Assembly: GCA_016199265.1 (NCBI GenBank)
Contig: JACQGX010000005.1
Span: 1 to 49,468, forward strand
Direction of reading: 5' to 3'
Length of the DNA stretch: 49,468 nt
Source of the DNA: Chloroflexota bacterium
GTDB lineage: Bacteria > Chloroflexota > UBA11872 > UBA12225
The translations under genes and the position numbers were made by a program. Shown one piece after another: positions 17,123 through 25,204 of the stretch. A model generated the notes under the pieces. That model was not told where the DNA came from and made no database searches. It worked only from the letters and a program-made list of their open reading frames with translations. The first letter of the stretch is position 1, and each line of letters starts with the position of its first letter.

Positions 17123-18330
17123 CACGGCTGTACCTCCGGCGGCTGGCCTCGCAGGCCCGACGCGCATACCACCGCGCAGAGCCGTTCCAGCACTACATCC
17201 GCCTCGCCCGACTGGAGCGGCTCGGCGTTGAGGTAGATGCTTTGGTCGTCGGCAACGGCGACGTCGATCGCCGGCTCGCCTGCGAGTAATGCGCGGCTCA
17301 CCGCAAGCCCGTCCAGACCGAGCGCCGGATGGAAGGTCACCCGCGCCCGCGGAAACGGCTGGCCGGCCTCGCCGGGAAACTCGCGGCTGGCCGTGACGCC
17401 CGGCAGGCTACCTAGCCGCTCGATCCAGCCGGCCGTTACCCGCTCCACTCGCGCCGCTATCGCGGCGTGGTCCTGCTGCAGGAACCACTCGACCGCCGCC
17501 AGTAAGCCCACCATCTCCTCCTTGCCTACCTTCATTGGACGCCCCAGGCGCTGGTGCGGCGAGGCGTGGAGCGCGCACGCCTCGATCAGTTCCTTGCGGC
17601 CCACGATTAGTCCGGAGGCTTGGGGTCCACGCAGCGCCTTGCCGCCGCTGAATATGGCCAGGTCGGCGCCCATTTCCGTGAAGCGCCAGAGGTTCTCCGG
17701 CGGCGGGAGTTGGGCGGCGGCATCCACCACGACCGGCACACCGGCTGTGTGCGCGATGGCAACCACCCGCTCGAGCGGCAGCGCCCCCCGGGCGAAGTGG
17801 TGTCCCGCAAAGAAGAACACGGCGGCGGTGCGCTCAGAAAGGGCGGTCTCCAGCTCCCACTCAAACGTCTGCAGCGCGTTGCCGATCTGGACGAGCCGGC
17901 CGCCGGCGAGTTTCAGCGCCGGATCGTACGGGTTCCGGTGCGCGCAGTGGACGACGATCTCCCGCCGCGGCAGCGCGCCAGGGCCTTCGTCGATCAGCCG
18001 TGCGACGGCGCGCATGTCCCGGCCGGTCATACAGCCGAGCGCGCTCAGAACGAGCCCGGCAGACCCGCCGGCACAGGCGAGCGCCGCCTCGTTGCGCGTC
18101 AGCGCCGCCAACCGCTGCGACACCGCTTCTTGTAGGTGGTGCATGTCGACAAAGCTGTCGGCGGCCGCGCGCATCGCATCGAGCACGGGCGCCGGCATCA
18201 AGGAGCCGCCGAGGCGAGTTAGGGCCGCGTTGGCGTTGATGATGGGGCGCAGCCCCAGCCCCTCGTATACGCTCGCTGCCTCAGGCCGCGCTTCCCTACC
18301 GGCTGCGGGTGTGGCTGTCGTCTGCACCAT
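17122..18330 (-). CDS. SelA-like PLP-dependent enzyme (aminosugar/amino-acid lyase family)
   Basis: A 402-residue fold-type I PLP enzyme. 'YEGLGLRPIINANAALTRLGG' is the SelA/DgaE-family N-terminus. 'CAGGSAGLVLSALGCMTG' binds the phosphate, 'GVPVVVDAAAQLPP' supplies the Asp (D203), and 'AIFSGGKALRGPQASG' carries the Schiff-base Lys (K231). Relatives include D-glucosaminate-6-phosphate ammonia-lyase and L-seryl-tRNA(Sec) selenium transferase. Gene context favours a catabolic aminosugar or amino-acid role over selenocysteine synthesis. The start at 18330 is favoured by GGGAGG five bases ahead. It lies 21 bases downstream of the GNAT gene and overlaps the next gene by one base. Confidence 0.87.
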   Translation of the reverse strand: MVQTTATPAAGREARPEAASVYEGLGLRPIINANAALTRLGGSLMPAPVLDAMRAAADSFVDMHHLQEAVSQRLAALTRNEAALACAGGSAGLVLSALGCMTGRDMRAVARLIDEGPGALPRREIVVHCAHRNPYDPALKLAGGRLVQIGNALQTFEWELETALSERTAAVFFFAGHHFARGALPLERVVAIAHTAGVPVVVDAAAQLPPPENLWRFTEMGADLAIFSGGKALRGPQASGLIVGRKELIEACALHASPHQRLGRPMKVGKEEMVGLLAAVEWFLQQDHAAIAARVERVTAGWIERLGSLPGVTASREFPGEAGQPFPRARVTFHPALGLDGLAVSRALLAGEPAIDVAVADDQSIYLNAEPLQSGEADVVLERLCAVVCASGLRGQPPEVQP

Positions 18331-18351
18331 GCGATCCTCCCATGTACCCAA

Positions 18352-19551
18352 TCAGGCGAAGTTGAGTCCGTACCAGAGCGCGGGGAACGGCAGGACCTGG
18401 GCGAGCTGGGCCCGCAGTCGGTCGGAGCCAACCGGCTGCGCGGCGGCCGCGGCCGCCGGATCGACCGTGCCGAACAGGAAGACGCCAAGTGCATCGATCC
18501 CGGTCACTACCACCTCCGCGCCGGCATGGCGGATGCCAAAGCGGCCCTCCGGTGCGCCCAGCGGCGCGTCGGCCCAGAATCGCAGGCGGCCGGCAACGTA
18601 CTGTCCCAGCCGCGCCGCCAGGAGCGGCCGCAACCGTTCCATCAATTGCGGAAAGTTGATAACGCGCAGCGTACCCCAGACGTGGGCCGGCGTCGGCGTG
18701 AGGCCTGCGGCCTTAAGCATCGATTGCAGTACGGTGTCCCACCGTCCAACGTGGACGACCAACCGCTCCACTCCCAGCCGCTGCACCAGGGCGGCGAGTC
18801 CGGCCACTATCGCCGTGCGGTCGCCGGCGAACTCGGCCACCCGGCTGAAACGTGGTGCCGTCGGACCGGCGGCAGGTTCAGGCGACTCAGAAGCCGGCTG
18901 CCACACGACGCAGTAGGCCCGACCAGTGCCGTTTCGGCCGAAGGCGAAGATCCTGGCTGCCCGGTTGAGCGCCCACCCCGACTCGAGCGCCCACTGCCAG
19001 TCCTCCCGCGGCCGCAAGAAGCGGTTCGGCTCGGCCTCGTAGAGCGCTGCCAGCGTCGTCGCCGCGATGTCGACCGACTCGATGGGCCGAACCTCGACGT
19101 CTGGTGCGAGCCCTCGCAGGCGTGGGGCGTGCTCCGGCGTGACGTCGTACTCGGCGTCGGCCCCGACACGGCGGCAGCCCACGCGGGTGTAGAGGCCGCG
19201 CGCGCCGGAGATGAGCATGAAGTCGATCCCGTCGCCCGCGGCCTTGTCACACGCATCCTGGAACAGAGCGCTGGCGTAGCCCCGGCCGCGCTGGTCCTCG
19301 AGGGTCGCCACGCCGCCGACGCAGGCGACGTCGACCCGGCAGCCAAGCAGCGTTGCCGGCCGCTTGGTCATTCCCACGTGCGAGACGACCCGGCCGTTTG
19401 CAGCCATGACGCGCAGGTTCTCTCGATTGGGCTCGTTGAAGAGCTGCGGGTAACGCTCGAACATGCCGGGAAAGAGGGCGGCGTTGACCAGCGCCCGCAC
19501 CTGCTGCCACTCGTTCGGCTGCAGCGCCCTCGGCCCCTCCACCACGTCCAC
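18352..19551 (-). CDS. GNAT-family N-acetyltransferase (Eis-like size)
   Basis: A 399-residue acetyltransferase. The N-terminal GNAT core has 'VACVGGVATLEDQRGRGYASALF', whose QRGRGY (87-92) is the acetyl-CoA pyrophosphate loop. 'ISGARGLYTRVGCRRVG' follows, as in GNAT motif B. A second half (about 200-399) contains 'EWQ/W' aromatic segments and 'VINFPQLMERLRPLLAARL', giving the two-domain length seen in Eis-like enzymes. The likely role is N-acetylation of an amine-bearing sugar or peptide, but the substrate is unknown. It starts at GTG 19551, 15 bases after the GntR stop, with GGAG at the stop. It belongs to the GntR-led operon. Confidence 0.87.
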   Translation of the reverse strand: MDVVEGPRALQPNEWQQVRALVNAALFPGMFERYPQLFNEPNRENLRVMAANGRVVSHVGMTKRPATLLGCRVDVACVGGVATLEDQRGRGYASALFQDACDKAAGDGIDFMLISGARGLYTRVGCRRVGADAEYDVTPEHAPRLRGLAPDVEVRPIESVDIAATTLAALYEAEPNRFLRPREDWQWALESGWALNRAARIFAFGRNGTGRAYCVVWQPASESPEPAAGPTAPRFSRVAEFAGDRTAIVAGLAALVQRLGVERLVVHVGRWDTVLQSMLKAAGLTPTPAHVWGTLRVINFPQLMERLRPLLAARLGQYVAGRLRFWADAPLGAPEGRFGIRHAGAEVVVTGIDALGVFLFGTVDPAAAAAAQPVGSDRLRAQLAQVLPFPALWYGLNFA

Positions 19552-19566
19552 AGTGCCCCAGGCTCC

Positions 19567-20334
19567 CTAGAGCAGCCCGGCGGCGCCCAGGGCCGCCTCG
19601 GTAGTGGCCAGGAGGGCGCGCGTCGCCTCCCGAGCCGCCTCGGGCGAGCGCGCTGCCACCGCTCGGTACATCGCCTCGTGCTCGCGGACGCGCCGCGCCG
19701 GGCCGCCGTCGACGGGGTACGTGGTCTCCATGCTCCGCAGCAGCGGTTCGTGGATGGCCTCGCTGATCGCCACCATCACCGTGTTGTGCGCCGCTCGCGC
19801 CAGCATTTCGTGGAACGCCGCGTCGGCGGCGACCTGGTCCGACAGCGGATCGGACGCACGTCCCAGACGGGAGAGGGCGCGCTCGAGCGCCCGAAGATCC
19901 TCGGCGGTGGCCCGTTCGGCGGCCAATCCCGCGATCTCCACCTCGAGCAGGCGGCGGGTTTCGAGGAGGTCGACCAGCCCGGCGCGCTCGCGCCGCAGCA
20001 GGAGCGCCAGCGCGTCGGCGACCGGCCGGGTGGACGCGCCGTTGACTTCGAGGCCGACGCCGTGGCGCACCGTGATCAGCCCGCGCGCGACCAGCGTCTT
20101 GGCCGCCTCGCGCACGGTTGCGCGGCTGACGCCGAAGCGCGCGGCCAACTCGACCTCGGGCGGTAGCGCCTGGCCGGGGGCGAATCGGCTCTCGACGATC
20201 CAATCGGCGAGCTGTGCTGCAATCTGCTCGTGGAGCTTTGGTCCCTTGACCAGTTCCGGCAACGGCAGAGGCCGGTAGCGCGCCTCTGGCACGCTGGGTT
20301 GGGAGGGGGAGCCGTCTGCTGCTCTGTCAATCAC
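19567..20334 (-). CDS. GntR-family transcriptional regulator (FadR subfamily)
   Basis: About 255 residues. The N-terminal winged helix has 'KLHEQIAAQLADWIVES', 'FAPGQALPPEVELAARFGVS' and 'RATVREAAKTLVARGLI', the classic GntR motif. The C-terminal all-helical FCD domain shows 'LLETRRLLEVEIAGLAAER', 'DAAFHEMLARAAHN' (metal-binding Asp/His pattern) and 'EHEAMYRAVAARSPEAAREA', again with the conserved His. FCD regulators sense carboxylated metabolites. GTG 20334 follows GGAGG by 11 bases; the longer reading from 20379 lacks a ribosome site. It heads the leftward operon and is divergent from the fusion-hydrolase operon. A palindrome at 20393-20411 overlapping that operon's start is its probable operator. 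Confidence 0.92.
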   Translation of the reverse strand: MIDRAADGSPSQPSVPEARYRPLPLPELVKGPKLHEQIAAQLADWIVESRFAPGQALPPEVELAARFGVSRATVREAAKTLVARGLITVRHGVGLEVNGASTRPVADALALLLRRERAGLVDLLETRRLLEVEIAGLAAERATAEDLRALERALSRLGRASDPLSDQVAADAAFHEMLARAAHNTVMVAISEAIHEPLLRSMETTYPVDGGPARRVREHEAMYRAVAARSPEAAREATRALLATTEAALGAAGLL

Positions 20335-20361
20335 TATGTCTGAGTCCTCCGTGGCGGCGTC

Positions 20362-20411
20362 TTGACACGACCGACGCACACATTTTACAATGCTAGATGT
20401 CTGATGTCTAG
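20362..20411 (+). promoter_or_regulatory. Sigma70-type promoter with overlapping operator
   Basis: TTGACA (20362-20367) and TACAAT (20386-20391), 18 bases apart, form a near-consensus rightward promoter. Immediately downstream, CTAGATGTCTGATGTCTAG (20393-20411) combines an inverted CTAGA/TCTAG pair with a direct GATGTCT repeat. It overlaps the expected transcription start and the ATG at 20404. A repressor here would block initiation, and the adjacent GntR protein is the natural candidate. The short 5' end implies leaderless or near-leaderless mRNA. Confidence 0.68.
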
Positions 20412-23400
20412 TAGCCCGATATCACGCACTGAGCTAGGCGCGGTTGGAGCCGGTAGGGCAGACATCGCAGTGCCAGTCGTGCCCTGCTGGGCGATACATG
20501 AGTTGACGCTGCGGGCAGCGGCCGACGCCGAGAACCCGTTTCTCGAGGCCGCGCTCGAAGGCGAGTTCGTTGCTCCCTCCGGGCGCACGATGGTGGTGAG
20601 CGGCTTCTATGACGGGGAAGACACTTGGCGGCTGCGGTTCGCGCCCGACGAGGAGGGCGATTGGACCTACCTGCTTCGGGGCCACGGTGTCGACGTTACC
20701 GCGCGCGGCCGGCTGCAGTGCGTGGCGCCAGAGGGACCAGGTCGGCACGGATTCATCCGCATGCACCCGGAAAATCCCTACGCCTTTGCGTACGCGGACG
20801 GCGCGCCCTTTTTCCCGATGGGGGACACCTGCTACGGGCTGTACACCGACAGCCACCTGACGGCCGGTCTCCGCCGCCAATACCTGGACACGCGCCAACG
20901 GCAGCGCTTCAACTTCATACGGTTCCACATCATCAATAGCCTGACGCGCGCGGCCGCCGAACCTGCCTGGTGGCCGTGGACCGGTACCCCAGACGCCCCG
21001 GACCTGGATCGGCTCAACCCGGCGTTCTTCCGCGGACTGGACGGCGTGCTGCGGGAGCTGGCGGCGCGGCGAATGCACGCGGAGTTGATCCTGCTGAACT
21101 TTTACCAGTCGCCGGCGCCCTTGCCGTTCAGTGACACCGGCCGCTGGACGCCGGCACGGGAGCGCCTCTGGCTGCGCTACCTCGTGGCCCGCTACGCAGC
21201 CTTCAGCACCATCTTCCTCTGGACGCTGGCCAACGAGTACGAAACTCACCCGGATGGCCAATACCGTCTGGACGTGCCTGATGACCCCAATTGGGCCAAG
21301 GCGACGGCCCGGCTGATCAAGCAATACGATCCCTACGGGCACCCGGCCACCGTCCATCCGGTGGTCTCGTCCAGTACGACCGGCACACGCAACCGCGACC
21401 CCTTCGAGCCGCCGTGGCGCATCGGCGGGTTCTTCGGTGAGGACGACGCGGTCGATGTGCTTTCCCAGCAGACGTCGATGGCGGCCGGCATCGAGACCGC
21501 GAACTGGGACGAGACACTCCAGTGCTGGCGGGGCGACGCTGCCGGTGTGGAGGCGAGCATCGCGGCGGACCGCGTCTACGGCAAGCCCGTGCTCAACACG
21601 GAGAACGGCTACGAATACCTGCGCGGCTATGGGACGTTCCGGCGCCAGGTACACCACACGGACAAAGTGCGCCGCGCCTCCTGGCGCATCGTCTGTGCCG
21701 GCGGCTACTTCGCCGCCGGGTTCATGGGCACACAAGGCTTCGGCGACGCCTACGAGCGCCAGGAGCCGGACGAGCGCTATCCGTTTGTCGTCTCGGACAT
21801 GGGCGCGGCGCCGCAGCTATCAGCGCTCTACGATTTCTTCTCTGGACTGCCCTTCTGGCGGACGCATCCCTTCGCCGGCGTGGAGGGCGATGTGGTGGCG
21901 CTGGCATCCCCCGGCGAGGTCTATGTCGCGTACCTGCCCCACGGCGGCCGACTGACGCTCGACCTGAGCGCGCTTCACGGGAGGGCGACCGGTCAGTGGT
22001 TCAATCCCCGCACCGGCGACTGGGAGCCGACCATGGAGGTGGCGGCCGGCGTGCCGTGCGAGTTCACCGCGCCGGACGGAGAAGACTGGGTCCTGCTCGT
22101 GGCCGCCGCGCCGACGGCGCCGGTCGAGATCCTCATCCCCGACGACGGCGGCACGCCGCGCGACCCGGCGCGCATCCGCCAGACCGGGGAGCACGCCTGG
22201 CACGTGAGCGCGCGCCGTGAGGAGGGGCCAAACCCGCTCGCCCACGCCATCTCACGGGTAGAGCTGTGCCTGCGCAACCGCTCCACCGCGCCGCAGGACG
22301 TGGCGCTGGCGATCGACCTCGACGGCGACGGCACCGCCACGCGGCGCGAGGGGCGCTGGCCGGCGCTAGGCAGCGCGGGGGGAGTCGAGGAGCGTGACTA
22401 CGTCTACGTGCGGCCACCGGGTGGCGCCTGGCAGCGCCTGGACGGGGAGCTAGACGGCTGGACGCTACGGGTCGGTCTGCGCCTACCGCCCGGTGAGACG
22501 CTGCTGGGGCTCAGTCCGTGCTACGGATACGAGGACTACCTGCGCTTCGTCCGGTCGTTGCCCGAAGGGCCGCTGCTGCGGAAAGAGCTCATGGGCCGCA
22601 GCGATGGCGGACGCGAGCACTGGGCGTTGCGCATCACCGACCCCAGCGCACCGGCCGAGCCGAAGTGGCGGGTGCTGCTCGTGGCGCGGCGCCACGCCTT
22701 CGAGACCTTCGGCTCCTTCGCCGTCGAGGGTATGGTGCGCTACCTCCTGAACGAGCCACGTGGGGCGAATCTCCACCTCTTCGAGTTTGAGATCCACCCG
22801 ATGCTCAACGTCGACGGTGTCGCCCTAGGCTACGAGTACGGCGCGGGGGTGGAGCACGGGCTGGAACGGGACTCCACCGTGTGTGCCAGCGGGCGGCTGT
22901 ACTTCGCCCGCATCGACGACTGGCGGCCGCACGTGCTCGTCAGCTTGCACAACTGGATCACCCCGCGGGCATGGGACGTGATCTCGTACACCGACGTCGA
23001 CGCCGCCGGTCGGCGGATCGACCGTGCGCAGGAGTTCTTCCGGTGGTTCTTCCCGCTGCAGACCGAGTTCGGTAAGGGCTGGCTCAACGACGTCGACGCG
23101 CCGCTCGCCCACAACTGGGCCCGCGAGGACGAGAAGGTCGAGACAAAGATGACCGAGCCGCTGATGTACGCGCGGCGGCGCTACCGCACCGAGGTGTGGG
23201 TGCCGGAACTGCCGTGGTTCGGGCGTGATGACCGGAATCCCGCAGAGGTTGCGCGCGAGGCCGGCCGGCGTTACCTGCGCGCGCTGTTCCAGACGCTCGT
23301 CCGCCTCTACCAGTTGCCGGGGGTCGTGCTCGAGCCCCCGCAAGAAGAGGCGTGGCTAAGTGCGTGGGAGGCGGCCCGTGTCGATCCTGCCGGCACTCGA

Positions 23401-23778
23401 CTCGGCCGCGACACGCTCCCGCGCGGTGGGCCGCTCATGCTGGATCGGGTGGTCTTCGCTCGCGGTCTTGCGCTCCCGGCGGGCACCACCGCCTCGTTTG
23501 CGCTCGAGGGCCGCTGGGAGACGTTCGCCGCCGTGGTCGGTGTGGCGGAGGGTGGGGATCGAGACGCGGCGCTGGAGCTGCGCGTCGAAGGCGATGGGTG
23601 CCCGCTGTGGGTGGCCGGTCTGTGCCGGCCGGGCGAGCGCCGGCGTCGAATCGAGTTGGACGTGCGCGGAGTGCGAGAGTTGACCCTCGCTACGGTCGAC
23701 CCCGCCGCGGCTGCCAGGGCCGAACGCGGCCTCATCGCACTGTGGGCCGATGCAAAGGTGTGTCGGGTGGCAGCGTGA
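20404..23778 (+). CDS. Fusion: DUF5060/DUF4038-type glycosidase + M14-like carboxypeptidase + NPCBM-like module
   Basis: A 1124-residue protein. An N-terminal DUF5060-like beta domain (about 28-115: 'HELTLRAAADAENPF') is followed by a TIM-barrel glycosidase (about 125-490) with 'FFPMGDTCYG', E278 in 'WTLANEY' and E400 in 'LNTENGYEY' as candidate acid/base and nucleophile. Then comes a collagen-binding-like beta domain (about 495-570: 'YVAYLPHGGRLTLDLSALHG'). A cytosolic-carboxypeptidase-type M14 unit (about 660-970) has H764-x-x-E767 in 'ARRHAFETFGS', 'HPMLNVDGV', H849 in 'HVLVSLHNW' and a candidate base E935 in 'VPELPWFG'. The C-terminal beta module resembles NPCBM. No signal peptide is visible. 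ATG 20404 is chosen because the promoter excludes earlier starts. It heads a five-gene operon. Confidence 0.85.
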   Translation: MSSSPISRTELGAVGAGRADIAVPVVPCWAIHELTLRAAADAENPFLEAALEGEFVAPSGRTMVVSGFYDGEDTWRLRFAPDEEGDWTYLLRGHGVDVTARGRLQCVAPEGPGRHGFIRMHPENPYAFAYADGAPFFPMGDTCYGLYTDSHLTAGLRRQYLDTRQRQRFNFIRFHIINSLTRAAAEPAWWPWTGTPDAPDLDRLNPAFFRGLDGVLRELAARRMHAELILLNFYQSPAPLPFSDTGRWTPARERLWLRYLVARYAAFSTIFLWTLANEYETHPDGQYRLDVPDDPNWAKATARLIKQYDPYGHPATVHPVVSSSTTGTRNRDPFEPPWRIGGFFGEDDAVDVLSQQTSMAAGIETANWDETLQCWRGDAAGVEASIAADRVYGKPVLNTENGYEYLRGYGTFRRQVHHTDKVRRASWRIVCAGGYFAAGFMGTQGFGDAYERQEPDERYPFVVSDMGAAPQLSALYDFFSGLPFWRTHPFAGVEGDVVALASPGEVYVAYLPHGGRLTLDLSALHGRATGQWFNPRTGDWEPTMEVAAGVPCEFTAPDGEDWVLLVAAAPTAPVEILIPDDGGTPRDPARIRQTGEHAWHVSARREEGPNPLAHAISRVELCLRNRSTAPQDVALAIDLDGDGTATRREGRWPALGSAGGVEERDYVYVRPPGGAWQRLDGELDGWTLRVGLRLPPGETLLGLSPCYGYEDYLRFVRSLPEGPLLRKELMGRSDGGREHWALRITDPSAPAEPKWRVLLVARRHAFETFGSFAVEGMVRYLLNEPRGANLHLFEFEIHPMLNVDGVALGYEYGAGVEHGLERDSTVCASGRLYFARIDDWRPHVLVSLHNWITPRAWDVISYTDVDAAGRRIDRAQEFFRWFFPLQTEFGKGWLNDVDAPLAHNWAREDEKVETKMTEPLMYARRRYRTEVWVPELPWFGRDDRNPAEVAREAGRRYLRALFQTLVRLYQLPGVVLEPPQEEAWLSAWEAARVDPAGTRLGRDTLPRGGPLMLDRVVFARGLALPAGTTASFALEGRWETFAAVVGVAEGGDRDAALELRVEGDGCPLWVAGLCRPGERRRRIELDVRGVRELTLATVDPAAAARAERGLIALWADAKVCRVAA

Positions 23779-23815
23779 GCTCCCGGCCAAAAGAGACAGT
23801 AATAGGAGGTCGAGC

Positions 23816-25174
23816 ATGAACCTGTGGCGCAAGACACTCACCAAGCGCAGCCTGCTCACACAGACAGCAGCGGCCGCCGGCGGGGCCGCCGCCGTCACGA
23901 GCGCGTGCGTGCCGTTCCAGATCGGAGACAGTGGGGGCGCACCAGCCAGCAGCGGCGTAGCCGGCACGATCCGCTGGTCCTACTGGGCCAACGACGGCTT
24001 GGCCCCCATCTACGACCAGATCGTCGACCGGTTCCAGCAGGAGTACCCGAAGGTCAAGGTCGAGAAGGAGCGGGCGAGCCAGGGCACGGGGGAATGGACG
24101 CCACGGGTCCTGGCGCAGATCGCCGGCGGCGATCCACCCGACGTGATCGAGCAGACTCCTCAGCACCTGACGGATTTCAGCGGCCAGGGTGCCTTGATCG
24201 ACCTGAAGCCGCTCATGACGGCGCACAAGCTGGATACCGGCGACTTCTTCGAGGGCGGTATTCGGGGCGGCGTGCGTAGCGGCAAGCAGTTCGGCCTGCC
24301 GTTCAACATCTTCTTCCACACCATCTTCTACAACAAGAGGCACTTCCGCGAACGCGGGTTGGCCACGCCGGCAGCCAACTGGACCTGGGACGACCTGCTA
24401 GACGCGGCCCGCAAGCTCACCAGCGACACCGGCAGCCAGAAGCAGTGGGGCTTCCACGCCAGTACCGGTCAGTGGATGAACTCGATCGTGCCGCGCATCT
24501 GGCAAAACGGCGGGGAGGTGTTGAGCGCCGATGAGACACAGTGCCTCCTCGACCGCAAGCCGGCGATCGACGCCGTCCAGTGGTGGTTCGACATGGCCAA
24601 CAAGTGGCAGGTCGCGCCCACGCGCGCGGAGCTCGAAGCGGAACGCCCGGTGCTCGGCGACCCGACGAACGCCATCCGGCAGCAGCGGGTGAGCATCGTG
24701 TCGTGGGGCACCTGGCTGCCGTCGCAGCTCAACATCACGCCCGACCTGGAGTGGGACCTGCAGGCGTGGCCGGTCCCCCGCGGCGGCAAGCGGGCGACCG
24801 CCCTTGGCCAGCTCAATGTAGCGATCACCCAGGGCACAAAGGCACCGGACGCAAGCTGGGCGTTCGTCGTCTTCCAAATCGGCAAAGAGGCGCAACTCAT
24901 CCATGCCATCAATGGCGACTGGAGCCCGGCGCGCAAGAGCGTGGCCGCCGACCCCAAGGCACAGGCCGGTCTGGGCAGCAACAAGAACTTCCGTGCGATC
25001 ATCACCGAGCTCGAGGCGGGCCGCCCCGGAATCAACAGTTTGGTACGCTGGACTGACCTCAACCGCTTCCTCAACCCGGCCATGGACCAGATCTTCGGCG
25101 GTGCAGCCGCGTCCGTGGTCTTAACCGAGGCGACGCGGCAGATCAACGAGGCGCTCAAGAATCCACCCAAGTAA
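23816..25174 (+). CDS. Sugar ABC transporter substrate-binding lipoprotein
   Basis: A 452-residue family 1 binding protein from ATG 23816, with TAGGAGG ahead. The leader (LTKRSLLTQTAAAAGG) ends in a lipobox with Cys31 (VTSAC), predicting a membrane-anchored extracellular receptor. Hallmarks are 'GTIRWSYWANDG', 'FQQEYPKVKVEKE', 'LAQIAGGDPPDVIEQ', 'GLPFNIFFHTIFYNKRHF', 'NWTWDDLLDAARKLTS' and 'DASWAFVVFQIGKEAQ'. Aromatic residues at about 230-290 would stack on sugar. It lies between the two fusion hydrolases (37 and 30 bases from its neighbours), so it should bind a product of those enzymes. No permease gene accompanies it. Confidence 0.93.
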   Translation: MNLWRKTLTKRSLLTQTAAAAGGAAAVTSACVPFQIGDSGGAPASSGVAGTIRWSYWANDGLAPIYDQIVDRFQQEYPKVKVEKERASQGTGEWTPRVLAQIAGGDPPDVIEQTPQHLTDFSGQGALIDLKPLMTAHKLDTGDFFEGGIRGGVRSGKQFGLPFNIFFHTIFYNKRHFRERGLATPAANWTWDDLLDAARKLTSDTGSQKQWGFHASTGQWMNSIVPRIWQNGGEVLSADETQCLLDRKPAIDAVQWWFDMANKWQVAPTRAELEAERPVLGDPTNAIRQQRVSIVSWGTWLPSQLNITPDLEWDLQAWPVPRGGKRATALGQLNVAITQGTKAPDASWAFVVFQIGKEAQLIHAINGDWSPARKSVAADPKAQAGLGSNKNFRAIITELEAGRPGINSLVRWTDLNRFLNPAMDQIFGGAAASVVLTEATRQINEALKNPPK

Positions 25175-25204
25175 CTCCATGTCGATCGACGAGGACAGGA
25201 CACG

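Noticed and set aside
18526-20166. 546-codon rightward open frame
   Set aside because: Antisense of the acetyltransferase and GntR genes, which have clear family motifs.
25058-25077. A sixth ACCTCAAC-N4-TCCTCAAC match
   Set aside because: It lies inside the binding-protein coding sequence and encodes DLNRFLN; probably a codon coincidence, not an operator.
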